Assembly (NCBI GenBank): GCA_017163975.1
Contig: JAFFSR010000394.1
Location: 870,501 to 934,500, forward strand
From: Anastatus disparis
Lineage: Eukaryota > Arthropoda > Insecta > Hymenoptera > Eupelmidae
Reading direction: 5' to 3'
Length of the DNA: 64,000 bases
A program made the translations under genes and the position numbers. Under the pieces are notes generated by a model. The model was not told the DNA's origin. It was given only the letters and a program-made list of their open reading frames with translations, and ran no database searches. This document shows, piece after piece, positions 1 through 12,108 of this stretch. Within the stretch, counting starts at the first letter, position 1; each line of letters opens with the position of its first letter.

Positions 1-723
1 GATTATATATATATTTTTATTGAAATTATTATTGCGGACAGTAGGCATAGTAACAGTTTTCAGAAGACAATTGATTTTTGCACATTGTTTTAGTTCTTTT
101 TCTCCTGCTTTATGCATCATTTTATAGGCTTTAGCATGAGGGTTAATATCTCTTATTAAGTTATCTAAATGTTTTAATAATGTTAAGTTTGTATTAAACT
201 TATGTCGTTCAATCGTTGCCATTTCATTATCTAGAATATATAATTATCTATATTGACGTGCTTCATCTTTATTAGGATGTAACGCATATACATTATGGTA
301 AATTTGTCCACATATTCTCATAACTTGTGGTCCTTTACCCGGCAATGTATCAAAATTGGCATCAAAACTTGCGAATGCTAAAGCATTATTGTACAACCTA
401 ACATTTCGTCGAAAATCAATACTTTCTACCGTAAATTCAGTTGCTCAAAACATTAATCGTTCTGGGTAAGGTGGATTTTCTAAAAATTCTACTTTACCTT
501 TATGACAACAATTGGAAAAATCGTTACTTTTAGTATATCAAAAAGTAAAATGTTGCGCATCACAATAAACACATGTATTCGTCATGGAACCAATGTAATT
601 TTCAGATATGAGATTTTCATCGAAATGTATATTTGCCATACAACCAATCAGTTTCAAATTAATTTCTTCAGTTAATATTTTTTCATTTAATTTCTTTAAT
701 TTTTTTTCTATTTTGCCCTTCAT
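1..723 (-). pseudogene. Helitron Rep/helicase, N-terminal part (decayed, runs off window)
   Basis: The minus strand encodes a CxxC segment, TNTCVYCDAQHF (about 538-590), which is the typical Helitron motif before the Rep domain. It then encodes LYNNALAFASFDANF, GPQVMRICGQIYHNVYAL and, after one in-frame TAA, LYILDNEMATIERH. This order matches the conserved N-terminal Helitron helicase-like region (YNN-ALAFAS, RI-GQ-YH, LYI-D-E). The ORF at 538-723 is separated from the rest by frameshifts. In a working element this would be the HUH single-strand nickase fused to a PIF1 helicase; the catalytic HUH part lies beyond the window or is lost. Hel-R keeps mainly the later part of this gene, so the two copies are complementary. 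Confidence 0.8.
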
Positions 724-839
724 TGTTTTATCAATAACTTCGTTTAATACAATATTATGATTGTTATTATGATTATTGTTATTCTAATTTTCATTATAAT
801 TATTATCTTCAATTTTTAATCATTTACACTTAATATTTT

Positions 840-1345
840 CTAATTTTTCTTCATATTCTTCTGTTGTTTTTCTTTAATTTTTATATAAGCTTCTTTCTTA
901 CGTAAAGCCTCATTCGCACGTATTTGTTCCAATTTATCAGTACTCATTGTTTCCTTGAATTGCCATTTTGTTATCTTAGTATTTTCTAATTTCTGTTTAT
1001 ATTTATTTGGTTGTCCTTTTTTCATTTTCATATAAGCTTTTCTCTTACGTAAAGTTTCTTGAACGCGTCTTAGTTCTAATTTATCATTACTTTTTTGTTT
1101 CTCGTATTTCCATAATAATGTCTTTTTCTGAAATTTTTTTATATTTACGTGATTCTTCTGCGTGATTCTTCGGCGGGCAGCTTCGTCAAGCTCAGTTCTG
1201 TTACAAATAAAGTTTTTTTTTCGTCTATTTCTTTTGATTTTTTTTTTCCTTCATTTAATTTAATCTCAACTGTCCCAATTTTACTATCGTTATAATTTAA
1301 GTGGATGTCATCGGTTCCCATCATATCATTATCTGGTTTTTAAAA
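840..1345 (-). pseudogene. Charged, repeat-rich linker region of the Helitron ORF
   Basis: This segment lies between the protease and Rep parts on the minus strand. It encodes lysine- and glutamate-rich peptide with a repeated motif (LRKRKAYMKMKK, then LRKKEAYIKIKE about 40 residues later). Upstream is an LDEAARRRIT-like stretch near 1170-1195. A TAA at 1340-1342 interrupts the frame, and the same stop is found in Hel-R at 47152-47154. I do not recognise a domain; such charged repeats are common ahead of the Rep domain in animal Helitrons. Confidence 0.5.
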
Positions 1346-1647
1346 ATTTCTATCTGAAATGTCATTGTCAATTTCCATCAAAATTGTTTCATGATTCAAA
1401 TTCTTTTGTTTACGATACATTTCCATGATCTTTTTTTGTTCTGCCAATAAATGCATTTGTAAGTTATTTTTATAATATTTCAAGCTCGGCAAAATCTAAA
1501 TTAAATGGTATTTGATTAAGACCTTACTCATGACAAAAACTCCTTTTTATCATATCCGGCGGATTAATTATTATCGTAATTAATTTTTGCATTATTATAA
1601 TTTTGTAAAACTGAAAACATTTTTATTTTTTGCGTTTTAAAAATTCT

Positions 1648-2103
1648 TTATAAACGTAATCGCATTTGAGAAACATTATATCTTAAACAACAGGGACCTA
1701 AATTATAAAGTACTGCAACAGCAAAAACCATTGCAAAAACGCTACAATCATAATTATTCGTTTGTGATTGTACTGTTTCGAATACTGTGCTTAGTTCTGA
1801 TTTGTTTGGAAATAATCTGTTTATATAAATCTTATACTCATCTTGTAAATATATAAGATTCAAACTGTCATATATATGAATTACCTTATTATTATAATAC
1901 ACACATATGAAATACATCAATCAGTACTGAATTAACATATTGTGGTCTCTGAATCAGTGAAAATAATTGCATGTCGAATGAGGCGCACTGGTTTGAAATG
2001 TTATTAAATTCTAATATATGAATATCAGTTAACATGAAAGTAATTCCACTATACGACCCCTGTCTATTCACAATCAATTAATCTTCCTCAGTCAAAACCA
2101 TTA
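1648..2103 (-). pseudogene. C48 (Ulp1-like) cysteine protease, decayed copy in Hel-L
   Basis: The minus strand from the ATG near 2103 encodes a protein clearly homologous to 46357-46983. Visible C48-type motifs are IHIYDSLNL (catalytic Asp region), ETVQSQTNNYDCSVFA (the Gln, and the Cys nucleophile in DCS, usually DCG) and LGPCCLRYNVSQMRLRL. The segment around the catalytic His is deleted relative to Hel-R (LIDVFHMC joins directly to VYYNNK), which shifts the frame, and an early TAA follows the start. C48 proteases are deubiquitinase or deSUMOylase-like enzymes found in several large eukaryotic DNA transposons; their role there is uncertain. This copy cannot be active. Confidence 0.7.
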
Positions 2104-2338
2104 TTGAAAATGAAAATTCTCTTAAGAATTTTCATTAATTTTTAATGAACTTTTTTCAAAGGTTTTCACAAAAAAATTGCTTTTATATTAACTGATTTAA
2201 TTTATTGCCTTTTTACTTCAAAAGCTGAAAAATTAAAGAAATTATGAAAAATGCTATGAATTAATTGTTATATGATATATAAATAATAATGAAATTTGTA
2301 AAAATTATATAATGATAAAAAATGATTATTTTCGGCAA

Positions 2339-2344
<6 letters not shown>

Positions 2345-2378
<34 letters not shown>
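2345..2378. repeat. (TA)n microsatellite, left piece of a split landing site
   Basis: An uninterrupted TA run stops exactly at the first base of FB1. Further TA tracts lie at 3606-3640 (between FB1 and the mariner-type element) and 14499-14505 (between that element and FB2). In Hel-R the corresponding TA tracts flank only FB2'. The tracts are therefore fragments of one TA microsatellite in the ancestral element. Confidence 0.85.
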
Positions 2379-2380
<2 letters not shown>

Positions 2381-3603
2381 GTCAATCTACGTCAAACGGA
2401 TAATGGCTCTGTCCAAAATTGTAGATCACCAAAAAAATCGTATATAAGCTCAAAATTTTCGTCTTACACTCTACTTTCTTTTGCAATGTGACGATTTTAA
2501 AAAATCTAAATTGCGGCTCCAATATGGCGACTCAAACCTAGAGATATCATGAAAAATTTTCAAACATTGATTTTAATTTATTCAAATCAGATCCTACATA
2601 TTTTTTTACATCAGAAATCAGTTCAGCTTTCAATTTTACATAGGAATATAGTATTGCACTCGAGGTAAAAAAAATTTACAATGTCATCGGAAGGTCATAT
2701 GGGGAAATAATAGTTATTTCTCAAATTACTTATTGATCAATGTTGGTTAGTGAGGAAATGAAGATACTGATAGATAACTCGAGTTACTGAATTTAAATCT
2801 GATGTCCGCTTAACCCTACAAGATCTGTATGAAAGTCATTTGAAGGTCAAATCGCGAATATCTTTTATTATTTGATAACATTAGGACACCTTCAAATTTT
2901 ACGTATCGCTGAATCCGAAACCGGGGTCTGTTAGAGTGTCAAACGACGTAATTACGTAAAAGTTAATCAAATATTGACTAAAAGAAAATTTTTGCTCTCC
3001 AAGAAACCACAGTTTGAAACGAATTTTTCTGTAATCACGTCGTTTAACACTCCAATAGTCTCGGATTCGGATCCAGCATTACGTAAAACTTATAGGTGTC
3101 TTAATCTTATCAAATAATAAAAGATATTCGCGATTTGACCTTTAAATGACCTTGATGGAGACTTGTAGGGTTAAGCGGATATCAGATTTGGATTCAGTGA
3201 CTCGACCTACCTATCAGTATCTTCATTTTCTTACTAATCAACGTTTATCAATGATTAATTTGAGAAATAACTATTGTATCGCGATATGACCTTTAGATGA
3301 TATTGTGAAATTTTTTTACCTTGAGTGCAATACTATATTCTCATGTAAAATTAAACGCTAAATTGATTTTTGATATAAAAAATATGTAGAATCAGATTTA
3401 AATGAATTAAAATTAATTTTTGAAAATTTTTCATGAAATTTCTAGGTTTGAGTCGCCATATTAAGGCCGCCATTTTGGATTTTTTAAAATCGCCACATTG
3501 CAAAAGAAAGTAGAGTGTAAGACGCAAATTTTGAGCCCATGCACGACTTTTTTAGTGATCTACAATTTCGGACAGAGCCATTATCCGTTTGACGTGGATT
3601 GAC

Positions 3604-3605
<2 letters not shown>
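2379..3605. mobile_element. FB1: palindromic foldback element / MITE (1.2 kb)
   Basis: The element begins GGGTCAATC and ends GATTGACCC. The whole sequence folds back on itself with arms of about 600 bp and a centre near 2990. For example GGATAATGGCTCTGTCC near 2398 is mirrored by GGACAGAGCCATTATCC near 3572. It has no coding capacity and lies in a TA tract, consistent with TA target duplication. The family cannot be named from the sequence alone; a non-autonomous Tc1/mariner-type or other TA-targeting foldback is likely. Confidence 0.85.
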
Positions 3606-3640
<35 letters not shown>

Positions 3641-3643
<3 letters not shown>

Positions 3644-4199
3644 GGTGGACCATTCTAATCTTCGCACTTAATTTTCTCTAAACCTACTGCAGCTACAAAA
3701 AAAGGTCAAGAGCAAAATTGACCGTGACAGAGGGGGCCATTTAACTGCGCCCTTGGTTTTGACCTTGAGGTCCAATTTCAAGGTTATTTCAAGGTCAAGA
3801 CCATTTTCTCAAATAGAAATACCTATTTTTGACTGCGAATTTGAAATAAGCGGGAAATTCTAAGATAAGTTTGTGCCAGGTCAAAATTTATTTGGTGACC
3901 TTTTCAAAGACAAAAATCGAGATCAAATGTCTAAAAACCGATTAAATGCCCTTTTTCATCATTATCTTGGTTTGCTGATAAATGCAAATGATCTAAGTAG
4001 TGTTAAATGGTCATCTTAGTTCCAAGGTAAAAGGATCTTGACCATCTTGACCTTAAGGTCAAATTTCAAGGTCATTTTAAGATCAATAATTTTTTTTCGG
4101 TAATAGAAATTCCTATTTTAGACTACGAATTTAATAATATTAGTTAATTTTACGCTAAGATTATTCTAGGGGAAAGTTGATTTTATGACCTTGGAATGG
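3641..4199. repeat. Left long terminal inverted repeat of the mariner-type element
   Basis: Inverted relative to 13942-14498 with frequent small differences. It is unusually dense in AGGTCA/TGACCT hexamers, many within TCAAGGTCA or its complement (about 3750-4080). From 4200 to 4364 the sequence continues into the element without a clear partner. Confidence 0.85.
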
Positions 4200-4364
4200 T
4201 CCAAAATTAAGGTCAAATATTGAAAAACTTATCGAATGCTCTTTATCTGAATTACACTGGTTTCCTAAGACTTTTGGTATATCGGTATGAAAGAAAAATT
4301 TAGAAAAAATTTGTGCATGGCGAAGGGGGCTTTGGCCTATTTTTGACACTGCAGTTAGAAAAAG

Positions 4365-4605
4365 TGTTAAAATTATAATAATGCAGAGCACAATTTATAT
4401 TAAATGAAAAGTCTTTATTTAATCTATACAATAATAATTAAATTAAATAATCTCTCTATACAATAATGAAATACAAGTTCTGGCTTTAACAGACGGACTT
4501 GAACTGAACTGAACGACGACGAGATGCAACTTGATTCTCTTCAACTGTCTACTAAATATTCTCAATAGGTGGCGGCACCTAGTATGAGTGTGTATATTTT
4601 CAACA
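4365..4605 (-). repeat. Copia 3' LTR
   Basis: A 241-bp repeat starting TGTTAAAATTATAATAATG and ending ATATTTTCAACA; matched by 12660-12900 with only a few substitutions. Being on the minus strand, it is the 3' LTR. Confidence 0.92.
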
Positions 4606-4620
4606 CTCCCTCCCACACTC
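4606..4620 (-). promoter_or_regulatory. Copia polypurine tract
   Basis: On the minus strand GTGTGGGAGGGAG lies directly against the 3' LTR. This is the expected position and composition of the plus-strand priming site of an LTR retrotransposon. Confidence 0.8.
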
Positions 4621-4889
4621 ATACATATTTTAATTAAAAGAGTTGTAACATCTCTATCGTTCTTATTGTTTCTGTTCTGATCGTTCATTTAGTTCCTGTA
4701 ATATAGAGAAAAAGTTTGTTAATAACTTAACTAAAATACATATCAGAAATATAATCAGTCAATGTTATCAGTCGTTAAATATTTGTTTGGTCAGTCGTTC
4801 ATGTAATTCAAATGACAAAGGTTTTGTGAATACATCAGTTATCTGACTTTTAGAGGAAATTCAACTGACATCAATTAAACTTCTAGTTA

Positions 4890-6690
4890 CACATTCCTTT
4901 ACATAATGTTCTTTTATTTCGGTCATATATCTTAATTTTTTTCATCTCCAGTCTTAACGCTTGCTTCTGCTGCCTTGTTATCACACCATAATAGAATTGG
5001 TGCTAATTCTTGTTTTAACAATCACTTAAAATTTGATATAAGGATATCAATTCTTGAGCGCATTCGCTTATAGAAACATATTTCCGTCTGTGAGTTCTTC
5101 AGGATGTTGTGTCTTTGAAAAACTTGATCTCATAGCTACTGGTCGTAAGAGAATTTTTGCAGTCGTCAAAACTTGCATCTGAAAATCCTTGTAAACAGTC
5201 GTTCTGTCCTTTATATCTAAGTTCAAAGTCTTTTGTTCTCCTCAATTATTCAAATACTCTTTCAATCTTCTACCAGTCATTTTTCAGTAAAGTTGATTTG
5301 GTGTCTGCATAAAGTATTTACCTCATATGCAATTTCTGGCCTGCTTGCATTGGTTTCTTCTTTACTTCACGCTGTCTTCTCTTCCTATTGGCTACCTGAT
5401 TGATTACAATAGGTGTCCGTTGGGTGGGTGATTGATCCAAACTAAACTTCTTTAGCATTTTGTTTATTTATTGTTCTTGCTTAATGCTCAGTATCCTTTT
5501 TTTCTGTCTTATTTTATTTCTGAGCCTAAAGAACTTTTAGTCTCACCAGTTTCTGTCATTTTAAATTCTTTCTCTACATTTGTCTTCATTCTTTCAAGCA
5601 TCTTTACATTGTTGCAAACTAGCAGGATGTCATCTGCATATTATATCAAGATAAGAAATCCGTCTTTTTCTTGCTGAGTAAATAGACAAGGCTCATTGTT
5701 GAATGATGTAAGTCCATATTTCTATACTATCTCTTCAAATCTTTCATTCCAACATTTTAGACGAACTTTCAAATCGTATAAAGCATTTTCCAATATACAC
5801 ATCTTGTTTTGTTTGATCCTTTCATAAGCAGTCATCCCTTCAGGTATTTTCATATATATATATCTCACTAATTCAATATTCATTTAAAAAAGCTGTCTTC
5901 ACATCCATCTGACATATTTCTAAATCCAATTTGTTTGCCATTGCCAGTATAGATCTGATTAGATGTAATCGTGAAACCGGTGCATATGTATATGTTTCTT
6001 GTATATCATACTCATTTCTGTCTTTAAAACTATGAATTACTAATCTGACTTTATATCTTATTTTACTGACTTCTTTCTTTTAAATACCCATCTTAAATGT
6101 ATAATGTTTGATCTTTTTCTATCATTCATCACAATTGATCTGTCAACTTATTTTCATACATTATTCTTATACATACATTCTAATTCTTCAATAATAGTTT
6201 TGGTCCACTTTTTTTTCTCTTATCTTTTGACTTTATGGCTTCCAAGTGTGTACTCAGGTCATTATTTATTCCTGCTAATAAAACATGAGTTTCTTCATTT
6301 ATCTTATTCTTTGTACTTGTTTGTGTTTCCATTTACTATTCAATCTGTCGTTTTGTTTTCTTTCCCTCCGATTCTTGCACTTCATATTCACTATTTTTCT
6401 TAACTTTCGTCGGTTGTCCTAATAATTTTTTTTTTATTTTCTCTCCCTCCAATCCTTGTTAATTTTTATCAGTCTTATTATTTTCGTTTCTTGGTCTTCT
6501 AACTGGTCTTTTGACTTTCTCTCCCTCCAGTTTTTGTATTGGTGTTTTATTTTCTCCGACTTCTAATACAAAATTCACAAACCATGTATCTTTATCTTTT
6601 CATAAATTTGTTTCTTAGTCTTATATATCAGTTGTTGCATATCTGTCCTTGTAGACGAATTTTTCGTTGAATCGTACATCTCTGTTTTCG
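4890..6690 (-). pseudogene. Copia pol: reverse transcriptase and RNase H, degenerate
   Basis: No long ORF remains, but the minus strand reads YADDILLVCN at about 5610-5640, the RT catalytic motif in its Copia form. Further downstream, at about 5110-5200, it reads FSDASFDDCKNSLTTSSY, the Copia RNase H start with its catalytic Asp. Several in-frame stops and shifts separate these islands. The plus-strand ORFs over this stretch are shadows. Confidence 0.75.
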
Positions 6691-6696
6691 TATAGT

Positions 6697-6924
6697 TTAC
6701 ATTAAACCCATTGTGTCTGAATTCATTATTTGCAAAGGTTCAATTGTTCTATGCTTGACTGTCTTGAATGGCAATTTGTTAAACTTTGCGATCATACACA
6801 CTTCACAGTCTTTCAACGTATCATCAAATACAGCCTGTTTTAAAGTTTTAATATTAGGAAATTTTAATTGTAATTTTCTTAAATAATCAACTGATGCATG
6901 GTCTATTCGAAAATGCCACAACAT
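6697..6924 (-). pseudogene. Copia pol: GAG-pre-integrase / integrase zinc-binding segment
   Basis: The minus-strand ORF begins with WHFRIDHASVDYLRKL, the HH half of the zinc site in the GAG-pre-integrase domain. It continues to CEVCMIAKFNKLPF, the CxxC half followed by the usual AK-x-LPF sequence. It should lead into the integrase catalytic core, but the frame ends shortly after (IMNSDTMGLM). The next upstream ORF (7162-7419) is probably the protease/linker part, but I see no clear DSG/DTG motif. Confidence 0.8.
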
Positions 6925-7470
6925 AGCATAGTTGTTTGTATTTATTTTCTCCGTTGCTTTTGTATTTTCAGTTTCACATTGAGATTCTTCAATGACTTTA
7001 ATCTCATGTAATTTATAAATATTTCTGTCTGCAATCTAAATATTTTTCTTCTCTGACTGTCTGAGTTTTTTTTTCTTTTTATTAAATTGATTATTTTCTT
7101 TAATATTCTGTTCTTCATTCATTCTACTTGTCGTTACATATACTAGAACCTGTCTTTGTTTTTAATAATTTTCTGTCGCTTCTGATTTAAATTCAATTAA
7201 CCAATATAGCTGATTATATATTGATAAGGATGAAAAATTTTCATTTAAGTTTTCCATGCAGATTACTTTGTCTAAAATAATAAATTTTTCATCAGTCGTA
7301 TTTGTTTGCACGCTTCCTTCTCCCTTAGATTTAAGATTTGCGCTGCAGTCTTTATTTGCGTATTGGACTCCGTCCAGTTGTTTAATAAATGTCTTGAAAA
7401 TCAATTTTGAATTTGTCAATCGTTCTGTCGCACCACTGTCAGAGCACTCGGTTCATTAGTCTTCTTATTT

Positions 7471-8866
7471 CTAGATTCTAATTGGTTTAAAACTGCCTCC
7501 TTTTTGATATTTTCCTCTGTTATATTTTACATAATTTTCTTGTCTCCTTTTATTGACAGATTTTGCTCGTTTTTGATTGACATTATTAATTAGATTAGCT
7601 GTCTTACTTGTGTATGCGGTCCGACCTGTACTTTCTTTACTTTTATTATTATAATATTTTGATTCATACCTTTTTCTATCTTTCTGTCTCGAGTGTCCCT
7701 GACCCTTTGGATATGTTGAGATCACATGGTCACGGGTTAATCTCTGACAAAAGAAATACTTTTTTATGCTAATTCCCTGTCGCGGGTAGTCGCTGGCACA
7801 GTTTCTATAGCTGTCGCATTCAAAACATCGCACTTTTTGTATCGCCCTTGAATTGGCCGTCATAATTGGCTACAATAGTACTATCTACAACATACAATAA
7901 GTCCAGCGAACTTAATTCAGACATAAAATAATCCAGAGTTTTCAAATGTAATTTGAGTCGTTAATTTATAATAGCGTTTTACTGGTCCGTCTTTTCCAGT
8001 CAATCCGGTTTTGGTAATTTCTGTCAACTGTTTAAAAACGTCTAAAATATTGTCGTTTTCTTTATTAAGTCTTTTATCAAGCTTTATTTGTATTGAACGC
8101 GATATTTTCAATTTATTTACCGGTCCTAAGTGTTCATCCAAGACTGTCGAGTTCCCAAAACCTTCTGCATTAAGTGTATAATTTTCAAGATCATTGTTTA
8201 CCTTATATGTCGTTTTGCTGTCTTTGGATTTATCTGTCCTTTCTGCCTAGTTACCTGTAGTCATCCTCCTTTCCCTGTTCAAATTCCTCCCTCATCGAAT
8301 CCAGAGCCTAGCTGCCAAAGACCCGCGTGGCGCTTCCCTTCTTCACCATCAAAGCCATCGAATCGTCATCTCTTTTCTGCTCTATTTTTTTTTTATTTTT
8401 CTTCGTCTCTTTTGCTCTTTGACATTTCTGCCTTAACGGTATTGAGTTTATCCATTACCTTGTCCAATTTATCAGATAGGTCAGCCAATTTTGCTTCAGT
8501 CATTTCATTCATTCTGTTTTCTATCTCCGTCTGTATTTCTGCCGTTTCAGTCGTATTGTAATGCTCATCTGTCTCTTCTCTGTCTTTAGCTCCGTCTTCG
8601 TTCTTATTTTCATCTGTTTTTCCGTCGTATACATATTTTTCCAATACATCATTCAATTTTGCTGTCAAACCTTTGATTTGTTTTTGTCTTTCCTTAACTG
8701 TCGCTATTTGACCTCCTGCAGTTACTTTAACTACAGTTTTCACAGAGTCGTCTTCAAAACCGTCACTTTATTCTACTTTCTGTTCTGTCTTGTTATATAG
8801 CCCCTCCGTCTTCTCAGTCTCATTCCTGTCGTTAATTCTGCCTTTTCTCACTTTCTTATCAGTCAT
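7471..8866 (-). pseudogene. Copia gag with coiled coil and zinc knuckle, interrupted
   Basis: An ATG at 8864-8866 opens a minus-strand frame (MTDKKVRKGRINDRN...). One TAA near 8770 interrupts it, and it then continues as a Glu/Lys-rich, heptad-like segment (8393-8743: LADLSDKLDKVMDKLNTV) that is probably coiled coil. After frameshifts, 7917-8141 and 7471-7863 follow. The latter has CFECDSYRNCASDYPR, a degenerate CCHC knuckle with its His missing, and a second partial one at FFCQRLTRDHVISTYP. A basic tail follows. Gag would package the element's RNA; this copy could not. Confidence 0.7.
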
Positions 8867-9026
8867 AGTGTGGCCACCTGTCGTACAATAGGGCATATAT
8901 AATCTGTCTTCACTCTGTCTTCATCTCTGTGACTGTCCTTATCACCAGGTCAAATTCTTCACTCGTAACGTACTTGTCAACTATAAAGGAATAGTAAACC
9001 AATATAAATAAAATTCATATAATTTT

Positions 9027-9068
9027 GCCGAACACAAGCAAAATTAGATAATTTACGTTAGAGTTAAT

Positions 9069-9142
<74 letters not shown>

Positions 9143-9393
9143 GAGCTTAATAGACCGAACACAAGCCCTTCAAGCTCAATATATCTATCAAAATAAAGTG
9201 AATCAACCTAGTATGCCGAACACAAGCAATATTAGGTAGTTCATATTTATGACAATTTAAGAGAATCAATCTAACATGCCGAAAACAAGCAATGTTAAAT
9301 CAATCAAATTTGCCAATTATTTATGTATATTTTTATATTTATAATTATACATATGCGCTATTATTCTCATACACAATATACTGAACACAAGTA
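9027..9393. promoter_or_regulatory. Five-fold repeated motif in the Copia leader
   Basis: GCCGAACACAAGCAA or a close variant occurs at 9027, 9154, 9215, 9278 and 9381 (last copy CTGAACACAAGTA). All are in the same orientation, spaced about 60-125 bp apart, and lie upstream of gag on the minus strand. Clustered motifs in retrotransposon leaders are often protein-binding sites. A TA microsatellite (about 9061-9140) sits between the first two. Function is inferred only from repetition and position. Confidence 0.55.
9061..9140. repeat. (TA)n microsatellite in Copia leader
   Basis: A nearly uninterrupted TA run of about 75 bp. Unlike the microsatellite in Hel-L, it has no insertion. Confidence 0.9.
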
Positions 9394-10810
9394 TTATTAT
9401 GTATGTGAAAGCAGCAACTATGATCGATCAATATTATTTTTAGAACCATGGATATATTTATTAAAAAATATTTTTATATACGTACGTTTAAGCTTAATAA
9501 AATAAAATTTTTAATTTGAAATAGTCATTATTTATTACCTAATTTGTATTCAATTTGTCATAATTTTGAATACAATGCTGCCTTCAACAACTGTCATATA
9601 CATATTCTCATGAGGATGTTATGTAAAGTTACAATAAACTTCTTTCCTCTGTATAATGATAATTTCAATTAATTAAATATTCTTAAATATATTTTTCTCA
9701 AAGTCGTTCTTTTCTGTCTTTTTCTTTTTTTTTTTTAATTAGTCTTTTGTATACATTTACGTAAACTTTATTTTTGTCCGCTTTGATTTAGTTCGTTTCG
9801 CTTCACTAATTCTGTCTCTTTCTTAATCTGTCATTTTTATCGCGACGACGCGCACACTTCTATACATATACGATCACACTAATATACTGTCTTTTTTCAT
9901 TATGCTCTAACCATGTTATACGTACATATGTATATTTATATACCTGCGAGTTTATTCTCGCCCTTTAGCAGTCACCGTCTTTCTGTCTTTTTCTAATTGC
10001 GCGCGCACGTCTTCACGGTATTTTTATTGTACACGGCGTCGATGTCTTTTCATCAACTCGACTTGGGCCTATGGCCGCCATGTTTGTGTGCATTATTATC
10101 TTTCAATTTTTAGAAGTCAGGCCAATGCTTTTCTTTCTTTAAGCAATTATACTTAGTATTTCAACATAAAAACGCGTCCGTTTTTACATTCATTTTTAAT
10201 TATAGCGAAATTTAACCAAATTCAAGCGGCACTTTTTGCAAATATTATTTTTTAACCGGTTTTCATTTATTTCCGTCTATACACTGAGAGGAAATTCATG
10301 CCAATAGAGCATGTAGTCTACGCATCCAAAGTTAGTAAGTAATATCCTATGCTTTAATAACAGCGCCATCTACTCTTACGAGGTTTGTGCTATCCAAAAA
10401 CTGTTTGTTTACATGCTTTAGTAGCTCCCCACTCTAATATCCTTCGATAGCTAGCGCTGTATCCTCTCATGGGACGTGAAGGAAGTAAACGTGGCTTGTC
10501 CACTATTCTTTCTTTACTGCTAACTATGACATTCTTCTATTGCTCAAGTCGCCTCCTCTTTTGGGTGGCGACGCGAGCAAACACGGCTGGTCTATATCCA
10601 AAATCATGTTGCAAATTTCGTTAACGTATTTTCGTAGCGTGAATCTTTTATTTCTTTTCTTTTTTTATGAAGGGAGATACGTTATAAATATAACCTGTTA
10701 AACTTTTTAACTTTAAATAATTAATTTTTAACTTAAAATTTAATTATTTTAAACCGCTGGGGGGCAGATGAGCATATACGATTTTACGCCAAAGATATTT
10801 CGAAGTAACG

Positions 10811-10875
10811 TTGGTCTAGTGCGTAACGTTCACGCTTTTCCTTTTGAGTACGCGAGTTCAACTCTCGGCTAGGGT
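10811..10875 (+). ncRNA. tRNA-like segment (A-box/B-box) in left arm of FB4
   Basis: The segment contains TTGGTCTAGTGCG (like a pol III A box / D arm). About 35 bp later it has GAGTTCAACTCTCG (like a B box / T arm) and then CTAGGGTC and a T run. The acceptor and anticodon stems do not pair properly, so it is not a functional tRNA. It could be a tRNA-derived internal promoter. Confidence 0.45.
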
Positions 10876-11442
10876 CTTTTTTTTTAATTTTTTTTTACTA
10901 TTTCAATAGTTTTTATTGCTTTTTTTATTTATATTTTTTTATTTTCTATTTTTTATTAATTTTAAAATCTATTTTTTCACAAGTCACTTAAAATATGCTC
11001 GTTTTTTTTATTAATATTTTTAAATAAATTATTTCATATGGAAAATAATTTAAAATATTAATAAATAAATAATAGTGATATTTACAATACTATAGTTCAA
11101 TTTTGTCTTTATAAACATATTTCAATATACAATATATATTATAACATAAATAATAATAACTCAGTTTTATTTATTTATTGTAATTTATTGTGAATTTTAT
11201 AAACTAAATTATAAATAAATTAAACTATACTATTATAAAATAAACATCACTATTATTTATTTATCAATATTTGTAATTACTACCTATAAAGAATAATTTA
11301 TTTTTAAAAAATTTTCATTGAAAAAACAAGCGTACTTGTGAAAAATTAAATTTTAAAATTATTTAAAAAATACAAAATCTAAAAAAAATAAATATAAAAA
11401 GGAATAAAAATATTAAAACAATAAAAAAAATTAAAAAAAAGT

Positions 11443-11509
11443 GATCCTAGCCGAGAGTTGAACTCGCGTACTCAAAAGGAAAAGCGTGAACGTTACGCAC
11501 TAGACCAAC
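11443..11509 (-). ncRNA. tRNA-like segment in right arm of FB4
   Basis: Mirror copy of 10811-10875 in the opposite arm, with the same A-box-like and B-box-like blocks on the minus strand. Both copies are followed by T runs in their own direction. Confidence 0.45.
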
Positions 11510-11999
11510 GCTACTCCGAAATATCTCTGGCGTAAAATCGTACATGCTCATCTGCCCCCCAGCGGTTTAAAATAATTAAATTTTAAGTTAAAAATTAATT
11601 ATTTAAAGTTAAAAAGTTTAACAGGTTATATTTATAACGTATCTCCCTTCATAAAAAAAGAAAAGAAATAAAAGATTCACGCTACGAAAATACGTTAAAG
11701 AAATTTGCAACATAATTTTGGGTATAGACCAGCCGTGTTTGCTCGCGTCGCCACCCAAAAGAGGAGGCGACTCAAGCAAACAAAGGATATGAGAGTGGGG
11801 AGTCATCGAAGTATACCACGCGAGTCATCAGTGAATGCCGTTCATGCTTTAGTTACTCTCCATACCATCTTTTTTAGTATAAGGTAATCCAATACTAATA
11901 GAGCTTCTCACGGCCTGTCATATTTGTATCAATGTTTTATATGCTCGCATAGATGGCAGCTCGCATGCTCTATTAGCATGAATTTTCTCTCAGTGTACC

Positions 12000-12070
12000 G
12001 TCATATGTTCAGACCCCTCGTGTGCATCCACTATACATACATATATATGCACACATACATATATACACAC

Positions 12071-12108
<38 letters not shown>

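Larger units (their letters stand above)
10282..11995. mobile_element. FB4: 1.7-kb foldback element with CACTGAGAG ends, nested in Copia
   Basis: The ends are CACTGAGAG (10282) and CTCTCAGTG (11995) with TA on both outer sides. The arms are inverted over most of the length: 10550-10875 mirrors 11443-11770 almost base for base, and the AT-rich middle (10900-11440) also folds. The left arm has extra sequence at about 10330-10540. No transposase is present. It interrupts the Copia leader and is therefore younger than the Copia copy. Each arm contains a tRNA-like segment. Confidence 0.85.

Noticed and set aside
5471..6403. Plus-strand hydrophobic ORFs
   Set aside because: They are shadows of the decayed Copia RT on the minus strand, where YADD and RNase H motifs are readable.
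7256..8800. Plus-strand ORFs of 67-143 codons
   Set aside because: Antisense to Copia gag; T-rich coding strand produces spurious Phe/Ser-rich frames.
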